Notes: generated by a model from the sequence alone, not told the origin. A stretch of DNA of 28,076 nt from CAZQSL01 sp964595945 (GCA_964595945.1 CAZQSL010000043.1:1-28076), one strand, 5' to 3'; counted from the stretch's first letter, positions 17,370-25,225 are shown. Numbers and translations are program-made.

Positions 17370-17702
17370 TCATGCCATCAATATCTTTTCGAGCGAAATG
17401 ATCAGGGATGGCAGTTCCTTGGTTACGGTATTCCATACAACGTCAAAATCCAAATCAAAATATGAATGTATCAATCGGTGCCGCAGTGAAATCAATTCAA
17501 ACCACGGGACGGAAGCATACATCTCACGGCATTCGGGCGAAACATGAGAAATCGCTTCGCCAATGACTTCAAGTTCGCGGATGAGGGCGAGTTGGAGCAG
17601 GCGTTCGGTCTCGAAATCCTGAATGGTTTTACCGACAGTGAGCGAGATGGCTTCACGAGCGGCATCGACTGCATGGCGCAGGCGGATTTCATCTTCTCTC
17701 AT
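17370..17702 (-). CDS. hepT: HepT-like toxin RNase (DUF86)
   Basis: The 110-residue, all-helical protein has the HEPN RNase motif R-x4-H-x-Y as R74...H79-S80-Y81 (RHRLIHSY) near the C-terminus, as in the HepT toxins of MntA-HepT systems. In studied pairs HepT cleaves RNA, and MntA silences it by adding AMP to the tyrosine of this motif. All three motif residues are intact, so this copy should be able to act. Its ATG lies inside the 3' end of the preceding nucleotidyltransferase gene (14-nt overlap). It is unusual that this pair sits at the head of the nadK-recN operon, downstream of a strong promoter. Confidence 0.88.
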   Translation of the reverse strand: MREDEIRLRHAVDAAREAISLTVGKTIQDFETERLLQLALIRELEVIGEAISHVSPECREMYASVPWFELISLRHRLIHSYFDLDFDVVWNTVTKELPSLIISLEKILMA

Positions 17703-18033
17703 CGTAAATCACCTCGGCTTCCGACTGAATGACAGGACGCGCGTATCTGCTGATTTCCCCAATTGTCCGGACTTCCACATGCGCGCCGTCCACAAGAGTG
17801 GCAAATGAAAGCTCAAGCTCCGCCAGCGCGATATAGCCTGGCGTAGCTCCGCGCTTGAATTCTGCAAGCAGATAGACGTCATCGGGTTGCGGCATATTGG
17901 CAAATGACCCGGGTACCGGCATATACCGCGCGAGCCGCACGATATGCCACTTGCGGCAGACCGCAGCCGTTTCCTCAGCCGCCAGTGCCGGCCCGGACAT
18001 CCTCTGTTCCGGTTGTTTCACAGGTTGCGCCAA
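17689..18033 (-). CDS. MntA-like minimal nucleotidyltransferase with a degenerate active site
   Basis: The 114-residue protein aligns by eye with MNT-type antitoxins: CRKWHIVRLARY, then LLAEFKRGATPGY, ELELSF and RTIGEISRYARPVIQSEAEVIY. The catalytic motif is damaged. The usual GSx10DxD should lie after RLARY, but the region reads MPVPGSFANMPQPDDVY. Either GS is replaced by MP, or a displaced GS (42-43) sits too close to the acids, and the second metal-binding Asp is Y54. It probably cannot transfer AMP; it may still bind HepT as a passive antitoxin. The TTG start at 18033 is preceded by AGGGGG; ATG 18000 is an alternative. It is the first gene after the 18081-18109 promoter. Confidence 0.75.
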   Translation of the reverse strand: MAQPVKQPEQRMSGPALAAEETAAVCRKWHIVRLARYMPVPGSFANMPQPDDVYLLAEFKRGATPGYIALAELELSFATLVDGAHVEVRTIGEISRYARPVIQSEAEVIYDERR

Positions 18034-18080
18034 CCCTTACCCCCTGCCTGCCGCAAGCGCGGCAAACGATAGCTTCAAGT

Positions 18081-18109
18081 ATAATATGAAATGAATCGGT
18101 ATATGTCAA
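18081..18109 (-). promoter_or_regulatory. Sigma-70 promoter of the mntA-hepT-nadK-recN-steA-steB operon
   Basis: On the minus strand a perfect TTGACA (18109-18104) is followed by a 17-nt spacer and TATTAT (18086-18081). Transcription should begin near 18074, about 40 bases before the TTG start of the nucleotidyltransferase gene. The TTTTTGACATATAC block around the -35 is nearly identical to the one of the divergent promoter. Confidence 0.8.
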
Positions 18110-18162
18110 AAACGCGCAAACAATACCCTTACAGGCGATGCGCCGCCAGAGGGTTTAATTTT

Positions 18163-18191
18163 TTGACACATACTATCCCCTGTGTTATCAT
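18163..18191 (+). promoter_or_regulatory. Sigma-70 promoter of the MerR-like/coiled-coil gene
   Basis: A perfect TTGACA (18163-18168), a 17-nt spacer and TATCAT (18186-18191) lie about 70 bases before the TTG start at 18264. The sequence TTTTTGACACATAC (18160-18173) mirrors the divergent promoter with one mismatch in 14. Confidence 0.8.
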
Positions 18192-18263
18192 ATCCGATGT
18201 CCTTCCACATTGCGGCAAGGACCTGATTTCGCATACTGTTAGCTGATGGAGTAACAGCCTCAA

Positions 18264-19244
18264 TTGCCAAGACTGCTCACACTCAAAGACATAGCGAGGG
18301 AAATGAACGCCCCTGAAAGCTCCGTGCGTAAATACCGCGAGATATTCGATCAGTTCATACCCTCCATCGGCACTGGCCGCTCCAAACGATATCGGATGGA
18401 AGCCATCGACATCCTGCGCGAAATCCGCTATCTGCGCGAAGAGATGCTCATGCCCTGGGACGCCATCGCTGATCAACTCGCCTCGAAATACCCCATCGAC
18501 GCCACTCCTTCCGAGCCAGTCGACACGGAAATCCAGGAGTTTTCAGAACACAAACACATAGTGCCAGACGATACTCCACAACAGCCAGCTCCCAGTATCC
18601 CGCAGTCAGACTCCGAACCCGTACCGCCAAAGACACCCGCGCCGGCTTCAGACGCCAACCCGCCCTCACCACAAATTATACAGGCGCCTCCCTCCCACGA
18701 GCCACAGACACATGTCACGCCCAGACCCAGACAGGCCGCCCCTGACGCAAAGGACACGGAAACGACCTTTCGCAAGCTTGCTTCGATGTTCGAACGCCAG
18801 ACCATGATGATGAACGCCATCGCAACCGAGCTGTCACGTAGCGTGGAAAAAGTCCGAGAAGAATCCCGCGCTGACAACCGCCGCCTGCAGACCAATTTCG
18901 CCATGACCCTCGACGCCATGATGAAAAGCGTCGAGCAGTCCAGCGCCGCAGACCGGAAATTTCTTGCCGACATACGTGCCCGCCTCGCCAGGATGGAAAC
19001 CATACTCGCAGAATTTCCCGACAATGCAAACGCAGCCGCCCAACTCGCCGAATCCGAAGCTGCCATGAAAATATTGAAGACGGAAATGGGATACCAGATA
19101 CATTCGCTCAAAATGCAGCTCGCGGAAAAAGAAGCCACTGGTCTTTACGGCACGGAAAGAATCGGCGACAGGGATGCCAAATCGGAGAAAAAAGATATCA
19201 GGAGCAAGTCCCCCATCATAAGATTCCTCACGAAAAAAGTCTGA
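18264..19244 (+). CDS. MerR-type HTH protein with proline-rich linker and coiled coil (RacA-like architecture)
   Basis: The 326-residue protein begins with a MerR-like winged helix (about 4-65: LTLKDIAREMNAPESSVRKYREIFDQF, then RSKRYRMEAIDILREI). A low-complexity Pro/Gln/Ser linker follows (about 80-160), then a long coiled coil (about 165-295) and a short basic-hydrophobic tail (SPIIRFLTKKV). There is no MerR effector domain. A DNA-binding head with a coiled coil and an anchoring tail is the layout of RacA-type chromosome-organising proteins; a regulator is the alternative. The frame is closed by TAA at 18252, so TTG 18264 is the only plausible start, with GGAG 12 nt upstream. It has its own promoter and is divergent from the recN operon. 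Confidence 0.8.
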   Translation: MPRLLTLKDIAREMNAPESSVRKYREIFDQFIPSIGTGRSKRYRMEAIDILREIRYLREEMLMPWDAIADQLASKYPIDATPSEPVDTEIQEFSEHKHIVPDDTPQQPAPSIPQSDSEPVPPKTPAPASDANPPSPQIIQAPPSHEPQTHVTPRPRQAAPDAKDTETTFRKLASMFERQTMMMNAIATELSRSVEKVREESRADNRRLQTNFAMTLDAMMKSVEQSSAADRKFLADIRARLARMETILAEFPDNANAAAQLAESEAAMKILKTEMGYQIHSLKMQLAEKEATGLYGTERIGDRDAKSEKKDIRSKSPIIRFLTKKV

Positions 19245-19359
19245 CACAGCTATCAGCGCCTGGTGGCAGATTTGCCCCATACAAAACATAATACTCGCCA
19301 CCTCCCGGAGCCCACAGCGATGCTGGAATAATGCGTCTGCACCTTATTTGCTTCCGTTA

Positions 19360-19388
19360 TTGTCTTTTCCATCTTATATGTATAAAAT
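19360..19388 (+). promoter_or_regulatory. Sigma-70 promoter of the rpsF-ssb-rpsR-rplI-dnaB operon
   Basis: TTGTCT (19360-19365), a 17-nt spacer and TAAAAT (19383-19388) lie about 90 bases upstream of the rpsF ATG. The rest of the 236-bp gap after the MerR-like gene (19245-19359) shows no gene and no clear terminator. The leader between promoter and rpsF could hold the S6:S18 autoregulatory site known from other bacteria, but I could not fold it with certainty. Confidence 0.72.
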
Positions 19389-19480
19389 ATTTAGGCCTTT
19401 CTGCTCCACGAGTGTCTTATTAAGGCGTGAGACAAATTACACAATCAGTGGAGCCGCAATGTCCAGAGGGAGGTGCAAAC

Positions 19481-19780
19481 ATGAGGGACTATGAACTACT
19501 GTGCATCTACGAGCCACGACTGGCCGAAGATGCCCTCACTGCTCTCAAGGGTCGAGTACAGAAATACTTCGATGCCAATGAGTGTGAGATCGAATCTGAA
19601 GATGAATGGGGACTCCGCAAGCTCGCCTATCCAATCGGCAAGCATGAGGAGGGTGTCTATTGCCTCTACAACTTCAAATGCAAACCTGACAATGTCAGCA
19701 CGCTGAGGAATCAGATCAAACTGACACAGGGCGTTGTCCGCTTCGTTATCGTGCGAAGGGAGGACGATGCGAGATGCTGA
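19481..19780 (+). CDS. rpsF: Small ribosomal subunit protein bS6
   Basis: This 99-residue S6 begins MRDYELLCIYEP, the usual start of the family, and ends in the RNA-contacting strand GVVRFVIVRR. The ATG at 19481 follows a strong AGGGAGG 7 nt upstream; an earlier in-frame start at 19427 has no ribosome site and adds non-family residues. S6 pairs with S18 on the 30S platform. It is first in the conserved rpsF-ssb-rpsR-rplI operon, and its stop overlaps the ssb start by 7 nt. Confidence 0.97.
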   Translation: MRDYELLCIYEPRLAEDALTALKGRVQKYFDANECEIESEDEWGLRKLAYPIGKHEEGVYCLYNFKCKPDNVSTLRNQIKLTQGVVRFVIVRREDDARC

Positions 19781-20280
19781 ACCGTGTCATGTTGATCGGC
19801 AGGCTGACGAGTGCTCCGGAATTCAAACGCACTCCCAACACCGGCGCAGCGCTCGCGACCTTCACCCTCGCAGTCGACCGCTACTGGCAATCGTCGAAAG
19901 ACAAACCCGCGGGACAGAAAGAAACGGATTTTATCCGCATAGTCGCCTGGGCTAAACTCGCCGAACGTTGCCACGACTACCTCGACAAGGGGCGGATGGT
20001 GGCAGTAGACGGAAGACTGATGGTGCGCAACTGGGAAACTCCCGGAGGCGAACGCCGCACGATCGTCGAAGTCAGAGCCGATGACATCAGGTTTCTCGAA
20101 CGAGCACCAAAAGGCGCAGAACCGCAACACTATGGTCATGAAGATGATGAACTGCCTCCGCCGGAATACCCGGCAGGCTCTGGCTACTCGTCGCCAAAAC
20201 GTGATTTCGGAAAACCATCTGCCGCCAGCCACGAAGACACCATCGATTTCGATGATGACGACCCATTTAAGGAGGGCTAA
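19774..20280 (+). CDS. ssb: Single-stranded DNA-binding protein
   Basis: The 168-residue SSB has an OB fold in the first 110 residues (MLNRVMLIGRLTSAPEFKRT, DFIRIVAWAKLAERC, GRLMVRNWE) and a Pro/Gly/acidic linker. The acidic tip reads DFDDDDPF but is followed by KEG before the stop. In most SSBs the Phe is the last residue and its carboxylate binds partner proteins, so these three extra residues are unusual. They are encoded by the Shine-Dalgarno sequence of rpsR. It overlaps rpsF by 7 nt and is co-expressed with the ribosomal proteins. Confidence 0.97.
   Translation: MLNRVMLIGRLTSAPEFKRTPNTGAALATFTLAVDRYWQSSKDKPAGQKETDFIRIVAWAKLAERCHDYLDKGRMVAVDGRLMVRNWETPGGERRTIVEVRADDIRFLERAPKGAEPQHYGHEDDELPPPEYPAGSGYSSPKRDFGKPSAASHEDTIDFDDDDPFKEG
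20269..20275 (+). promoter_or_regulatory. rpsR ribosome binding site embedded in the ssb reading frame
   Basis: AAGGAGG lies 12 nt before the rpsR ATG and is read in the ssb frame as AAG GAG G, giving the Lys-Glu-Gly extension after the canonical DPF tip. The spacing is slightly long but no other ribosome site is present. Confidence 0.8.
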
Positions 20281-20287
20281 CTGAAAA

Positions 20288-20542
20288 ATGGCAAATCTCA
20301 AGCCTAAAAAGAAGAAAAAGGGCTTCTTTCGCGCGAAATCCAAGAAAGTATGCGAATTTTGCGTCGATAAAAGCCTGCGAATAAATTACAAGAATCTCGA
20401 CCAGATGCACAAGTACATCACCGACCGTGGCAAGATCAAACCCAGACGCGCAACAGGTGCTTGTGCGCTACACCAGCGCAAAATCACCGAACAGGTTAAA
20501 ATTGCCCGCGAAATGGCGCTGATTCCTTACACAACGGACTGA
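20288..20542 (+). CDS. rpsR: Small ribosomal subunit protein bS18
   Basis: The 84-residue S18 has a basic N-terminus (KPKKKKKGFFRAKSKK) and a core typical of the family (DKSLRINYKNLDQMHKYITDRGKIKPRRATGACALHQRKIT). It is the zinc-binding (C+) type: C22-x2-C25 and C59-x2-H62 supply four ligands. It partners S6 on the 30S platform. It lies between ssb and rplI as usual. Confidence 0.97.
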   Translation: MANLKPKKKKKGFFRAKSKKVCEFCVDKSLRINYKNLDQMHKYITDRGKIKPRRATGACALHQRKITEQVKIAREMALIPYTTD

Positions 20543-20600
20543 TCACGTCGCAACAGCACGCACAAGTCCGATTTTACTTGAAGGGAGACTGTTTATCGCC

Positions 20601-21116
20601 ATGAAGGTGATATTAAAATCTGATATTGAAAAACTGGGATACAAAGACGAAGTCAAGGAAGTAGCCGCCGGTTACGCCCGCAATTTCCTCATCCCCAAAG
20701 GCCTCGTTGTCATGGCCACCGATTCCGAACTCAAACAACTCGCCCATCGCCAGATGTTCGATGATCGCAGACAGAAAAAAATCGAACTCAAGCTCGCGCA
20801 GATGGCCGAGAAGATCAAAGGCTCCGAACTCGTCATCAAGGCAAATGCCGGCGAAGAAGGCAAGCTCTTTGGTTCTATCGGAGTACGCCAGATAGCCGAA
20901 GCACTGTCCGCATATCTCAAGATCGACATCGATCGCAAGAGAGTCATGCTCGAAAACCCGCTCAAATCACTCGGAGACCACAATGTTGTCGTCGACCTCG
21001 GCGGAAGCCGCAAGGTCGAGATCGTCGTCAAAGTCGTACCCGAACAAGAGCCGGCAAGCTCAGAACCGGAAGCCGCTCCTGAGCAGGCTGCTCCGGCTGC
21101 CGAAGCGGAAGCCTGA
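20601..21116 (+). CDS. rplI: Large ribosomal subunit protein bL9
   Basis: This L9 has the N-terminal RNA-binding domain (MKVILKSDIEKLGYKDEVKEVAAGYARNFLIPKGLV), the connecting helix and the C-terminal domain (GKLFGSIGVRQIAEAL). At 171 residues it is about 20 longer than usual because of an Ala/Glu/Pro-rich tail (about 149-171). Such acidic tails are seen in some L9 proteins and have no known function. The ribosome site AAGGGAG lies 13 nt before the ATG. Confidence 0.97.
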   Translation: MKVILKSDIEKLGYKDEVKEVAAGYARNFLIPKGLVVMATDSELKQLAHRQMFDDRRQKKIELKLAQMAEKIKGSELVIKANAGEEGKLFGSIGVRQIAEALSAYLKIDIDRKRVMLENPLKSLGDHNVVVDLGGSRKVEIVVKVVPEQEPASSEPEAAPEQAAPAAEAEA

Positions 21117-21275
21117 AAGTCTGAAATACGCTGAAAGGCATCCATACCGCATGCAACCTCCGCCGGCTGAGCGATCGGTCGGCGGTTTGCATTTGGTTTT
21201 ACCGCCCGTATCCCCTTTTCCCATGGTGGAAGATTGCTATTTCTGACACCAATTTCTACCAGCGGAGTTGTCCAC

Positions 21276-22661
21276 TTGGCCGAAGAAGTCAACCTTACGA
21301 AGATGCTCCCCAACAATATCGAGGCTGAGCAGGCCGTGCTCGGCGCGCTGCTGCTCGAACAGGAACAGATCGCTATCGTCGTCGATATTCTCACGCCCGA
21401 TCACTTTTACAAGGAAGCACACCGCATCATTTTCGCTGCCATAAGGGACATGTCATTCAACAACAGGGATGTGTCCGAAGTCGATATTGTAACGGTCACC
21501 GAACACCTTGACAGCCGGGGACTCATCGAAAAAGTGGGTGGCTCGTCATACATCACAACATTGATCGAAAGTGTGCCGACTCCCCAATATGCCGAAAGCT
21601 ATGCACGCATCGTAGAGTCAAAATTCCTCCAGCGCCAGCTCATCAAGGCCGCTGCCGATATCACTACATGGGGCTACAACAACGACGAAGACGTTTCCGA
21701 TCTCCTCGGGAAATCCGAAGACCGTATTTTCAATATCAGGAACAATCGCGCGACAAACGATGTGATCCCGATCAAGGACGCCGCAAAAAGTGCCTTCAAG
21801 AGTATTGAAATCGCCTTCAGCAACAAGGGCAAACCTATCGGCATCACGTCAGGATACAGTTCGATCGACCGACTGATCAATGGGTTCAAACCCGCAGACC
21901 TCGTGATCCTCGCAGCAAGACCTGGCGTGGGAAAAACAAGTCTCGCCCTCAATATCCTACAGAACGTCGCGATCAATGACGGGAAAGCCGGCGCGATATT
22001 CAGCCTCGAAATGCCGGCCGAGCAACTCGTGATGCGCATGATGTGCTCGCTCGCGCGAGTGGAATTCGGCAGCCTCCAGAAGGGATTTCTGAAAAAGGAA
22101 GACTGGAGCAATCTTGTCAACGCGACTGAAAAACTTGCCCGCGCTCCGATTTTCATCGTGGACGCTCCCGGCATCACCCCTGTCGAACTTCGTGCCAAAT
22201 CCCGCCGCATGAAGATGGAACATGACATTCAATTCCTCGCCATCGACTACCTGCAGCTCATCCAGGTCAGCGGCAGACGCCCTGACAACAGAGTCCAGGA
22301 AGTATCGGAAATAACACGACAGATGAAAATCCTCGCGCGCGAGCTCAAGGTGCCCATCCTGTGCCTCGCGCAGCTGTCGCGGGCGGTCGAGCAGCGCAAG
22401 GAAAAACGTCCGCAGCTCGCGGACCTTCGCGAATCGGGCTCGATCGAGCAGGATGCCGACATCGTAATGTTCATCTACCGCGAACAGTACAACAAGGAAC
22501 AGGAAGGCGTAGTGAACTACGACGAAGAACAACCAGAAACCGAAGAAGCAAAAATCATCATAGCAAAACACCGAAACGGACCGACCGGCGAAGCAAAGCT
22601 GGCTTTCCAGCGAAGTTTTTCGAGATTTGATGATTATGATTACTCCAGCCACGCGGAATGA
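21276..22661 (+). CDS. dnaB: Replicative DNA helicase DnaB
   Basis: The 461-residue helicase has an N-terminal primase-interaction domain beginning LPNNIEAEQAVLGALLL and a RecA-like motor. Walker A is ARPGVGKTS (214-222), Walker B is FLAIDYLQLI (D324), and the C-terminal motif is LSRAVEQRKEKRPQLADLRESGSIEQDADIV. There is no intein or insertion. The TTG at 21276 is chosen because GCGGAG lies 8 nt upstream; TTG 21234 and ATG 21303 are possible. The 160-nt gap after rplI holds imperfect hairpins (CCGCCG...CGGCGG near 21161) that may weaken read-through. It unwinds DNA at the fork as a hexamer. Confidence 0.95.
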   Translation: MAEEVNLTKMLPNNIEAEQAVLGALLLEQEQIAIVVDILTPDHFYKEAHRIIFAAIRDMSFNNRDVSEVDIVTVTEHLDSRGLIEKVGGSSYITTLIESVPTPQYAESYARIVESKFLQRQLIKAAADITTWGYNNDEDVSDLLGKSEDRIFNIRNNRATNDVIPIKDAAKSAFKSIEIAFSNKGKPIGITSGYSSIDRLINGFKPADLVILAARPGVGKTSLALNILQNVAINDGKAGAIFSLEMPAEQLVMRMMCSLARVEFGSLQKGFLKKEDWSNLVNATEKLARAPIFIVDAPGITPVELRAKSRRMKMEHDIQFLAIDYLQLIQVSGRRPDNRVQEVSEITRQMKILARELKVPILCLAQLSRAVEQRKEKRPQLADLRESGSIEQDADIVMFIYREQYNKEQEGVVNYDEEQPETEEAKIIIAKHRNGPTGEAKLAFQRSFSRFDDYDYSSHAE

Positions 22662-22700
22662 CAGCGTAGAGCCGGAACTTTCCCCGGAGGGAACAGCACA

Positions 22701-23975
22701 ATGAACATACTCGTAATCGGCGCAGGCGGCCGCGAACACGCAATCTGCTGGAAACTCGCACAGAGCAAAAACGTGGACAAACTCTACTGTGCTCCTGGCA
22801 ACGCAGGTATCGCTTCTGTCGCCCAATGTGTCGAAATCAAGGTCGAAGACATCGAAGGGCTCAAGTGGTTCGCCGTCGAAAACGCAATCGACCTCGCAAT
22901 CATCGGCCCCGAGATTCCGTTGACGCTCGGCGTTTCAGATGCACTCAAAGTCGCGGGCATAAAAGTCTTCGGCCCTGATGCCTATGCCGCACAACTCGAA
23001 GGCAGCAAGGTCTTTGCAAAAGAGTTTATGGTAGAAATGGGCATACCTACGGCTGATTACAAAGTTTTCGAAGACTACACGGCAGCGGCGTCGTACCTTA
23101 ATGAAATCGGGTACCCCGCTGTCATCAAGGCTGATGGACTCGCGGCAGGCAAGGGCGTATGCGTGGCCGGTGATAAAAAGGAAGCGCAGCTTTTCCTCCG
23201 GCAGGTCATGGTAGACCGCGTGTTCGGCTCGTCAGGCGATCGCGTGCTCGTAGAAAAGTGCCTCACTGGCGAAGAAGCTTCGATCCTCGCGATTACAGAC
23301 GGAAAAGATATCATCGTACTCACACCGGCGCAGGACCACAAACGCGCCTTCGACAACGACGAAGGCCCCAATACCGGCGGCATGGGCGCGTATTCTCCCG
23401 TTTCTACAGTACCTGCCGAAATCATCCCCGAAATCGTCGAAAAGACACTTCGTCCGGCTGTCGAAGGCATGGCAAAACGCGGACATCCATTCGTCGGGGT
23501 TCTCTATGCCGGCCTCATGCTTACAGCTGACGGCCCGAAAGTGCTCGAATACAACGTGCGTTTCGGCGACCCCGAAGCACAGGCCGTCATCCCTCTTATC
23601 GAGGGCGACCTTGCCGAAATATGCCTTGCGGCCGCAGACGGACATCTCGCAGAGGCCAAGTGCGATCCTGCGATTCGTGCCGCCATGTGCGTCGTCATGG
23701 TTTCCGGAGGCTATCCAGGTCCCTATCGAAAGGGCATGCCGATACATGGCCTTGCCGATGCCGGATCGATGGAAGATGTTGTCGTGTTTCACGCAGGCAC
23801 TGCTTTCGACAACGGCACTATCGTGGCCAGTGGCGGCCGCGTACTCGGAGTCACCGCGCTTGGCGATACGCTCAGAGATGCTCGCAACAAAGCTTATGAA
23901 GCTGTATCCAAAATTTGCTGGGATACTGTTTATTTCCGCCGAGACATCGGGAAACGGGATCTCGACAGAATATAG
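22701..23975 (+). CDS. purD: Phosphoribosylamine-glycine ligase
   Basis: The 424-residue ATP-grasp enzyme makes glycinamide ribonucleotide from phosphoribosylamine, glycine and ATP, the second step of purine synthesis. Motifs are VIGAGGREHAICWKLAQS at the N-terminus, IKADGLAAGKGVCVA in the ATP-grasp core, PNTGGMGAYSPV, and EYNVRFGDPEAQAV holding the magnesium ligands. Length is normal and there is no purM or purN fusion. GGAGGG lies 9 nt before the ATG, 39 nt after dnaB, so it is probably at the end of the same transcript. It converges on the acyltransferase gene. Confidence 0.97.
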   Translation: MNILVIGAGGREHAICWKLAQSKNVDKLYCAPGNAGIASVAQCVEIKVEDIEGLKWFAVENAIDLAIIGPEIPLTLGVSDALKVAGIKVFGPDAYAAQLEGSKVFAKEFMVEMGIPTADYKVFEDYTAAASYLNEIGYPAVIKADGLAAGKGVCVAGDKKEAQLFLRQVMVDRVFGSSGDRVLVEKCLTGEEASILAITDGKDIIVLTPAQDHKRAFDNDEGPNTGGMGAYSPVSTVPAEIIPEIVEKTLRPAVEGMAKRGHPFVGVLYAGLMLTADGPKVLEYNVRFGDPEAQAVIPLIEGDLAEICLAAADGHLAEAKCDPAIRAAMCVVMVSGGYPGPYRKGMPIHGLADAGSMEDVVVFHAGTAFDNGTIVASGGRVLGVTALGDTLRDARNKAYEAVSKICWDTVYFRRDIGKRDLDRI

Positions 23976-24082
23976 TCACCACGCCGCCGCGCGATCGCAT
24001 GCCGGCGTCACATCATTCATAATACTGATTCTGAGAGCGCAAATTGGTATTACTCGATTTGAATACCATTGGTTTAAGTGCT

Positions 24083-25111
24083 CTATTGGCCCTCTTCGCC
24101 TGCTGGAGAGGGTTCTTCGAGCACATCTCCATCGATATTCTCGGATAGTTCATCAAGAGGCTTTTCTACCATAACATCTTCTGAAAAAGTGTCGGTATCG
24201 GATTCGGAAATGCCATTATTGCAATCGCAGGTGCCCTCGCAAGTACAGGATATATCACCGGAAGTTTCGTCAATGGGGGGTTCCGGCTGGATTAAAACTT
24301 CAATCACTCCGGGTTCAGGTTGCCTGATGGATTCCTCGCCGGCTTTTACCTTTTCTTTCGGAGGACCAGCGGGTTTGGGTTCGATGTTTTCAAATCCAGC
24401 AATTGAGCGCGGAAGTTCGTTGTACAGCTCACGCACGCGGTCGTTAACGAGTTCCGTGAAAGCCATGATAGCATCGCGGTCTTCGGGATCGGCGCCAGCC
24501 GGAACCGGGATTGGTTTTCCGACGTTAATGTGTATCTTGCGATAGACGCAACGATCCTTGATATATTGCATTTCGATTGGAAATCCGAAAATCTTGCGCA
24601 TGAATGGCGGCAATGGATTGCGGACCCGGATTTCATCCAGACCAAGTATCGCCATCGGAACAACCGGCGCGCCAGTGCGAAGCGCAATACGGGCAAAGCC
24701 AGTCTGAAACTTTCCCACGCTCCAGTCGAATTGGTTCTGGGCGATATAGTCCCAGCCTTCGGGGAAAATTCCGATGGCCCCGCCATTTTCCAATATCTCG
24801 TCCGCCTTGCTGAGCGCATGTCGGATTTCGCTCTGAAACTTTGAGATCGGTATCGCTCCGAGATTGTCCATGAGCTGTTTGAAAACTGGCATGTTCCACA
24901 GATAGCTCGCTGCCATCCAGCTTATCGGACGCTGCACGTTGAACAGAATAAGAAACGGATCAAGATCGCTGCGATGATTGGCGACTATGATACACGGCCC
25001 CTCTTCCGGCACATACTGCGGATTGAGAATGCTGGTATCGATCATGGTGTCGCATAGGGGTCTCAGCAGTTTTTGAAATTCGGCGTATTTTCGTTTTTGA
25101 AGATCGTTCAA
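24083..25111 (-). CDS. PlsC-family 1-acyl-glycerol-phosphate acyltransferase-like protein with long acidic tail
   Basis: The 342-residue protein has the acyltransferase core in its first 240 residues: NHRSDLD (N45, H46, D51; the NHx4D catalytic motif), the substrate motif FPEGWD (116-121), and TGAPVVPMAILG. Such enzymes acylate lysophosphatidic acid or related lipids at the membrane. The last 100 residues are not part of the family: a Pro/Glu-rich acidic tail holding CTCEGTCDC (C289, C291, C295, C297), a compact metal- or disulfide-type cluster. The TTG start has AAGGAG 7 nt upstream. Two promoters precede it. A glycerophospholipid role is likely; the function of the tail is unknown. Confidence 0.85.
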   Translation of the reverse strand: MNDLQKRKYAEFQKLLRPLCDTMIDTSILNPQYVPEEGPCIIVANHRSDLDPFLILFNVQRPISWMAASYLWNMPVFKQLMDNLGAIPISKFQSEIRHALSKADEILENGGAIGIFPEGWDYIAQNQFDWSVGKFQTGFARIALRTGAPVVPMAILGLDEIRVRNPLPPFMRKIFGFPIEMQYIKDRCVYRKIHINVGKPIPVPAGADPEDRDAIMAFTELVNDRVRELYNELPRSIAGFENIEPKPAGPPKEKVKAGEESIRQPEPGVIEVLIQPEPPIDETSGDISCTCEGTCDCNNGISESDTDTFSEDVMVEKPLDELSENIDGDVLEEPSPAGEEGQ

Positions 25112-25170
25112 AGAGAGTCTCCTTGAAGTGATTTACTGCCGCATCATTACGCCAACAGCAAGTACGATGT

Positions 25171-25199
25171 ATTATAGACAACAGATCAATTCTATACAA
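25171..25199 (-). promoter_or_regulatory. Sigma-70 promoter of the acyltransferase gene (proximal)
   Basis: On the minus strand TTGTAT (25199-25194), a 17-nt spacer and a perfect TATAAT (25176-25171) lie about 60 bases upstream of the TTG start. Confidence 0.8.
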
Positions 25200-25225
25200 C
25201 ATTTTCCCGTAACCCGACAGAATGT

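Noticed and set aside
21161..21206. Attenuator between rplI and dnaB
   Set aside because: Imperfect CCGCCG/CGGCGG and GCGGT/ACCGC stems are visible, but pairing is weak and T residues are scattered.
23980..24012. Terminator between purD and the acyltransferase gene
   Set aside because: ACGCCG/CGGCGT gives only a 6-bp stem with a poor interior and there is no T run.
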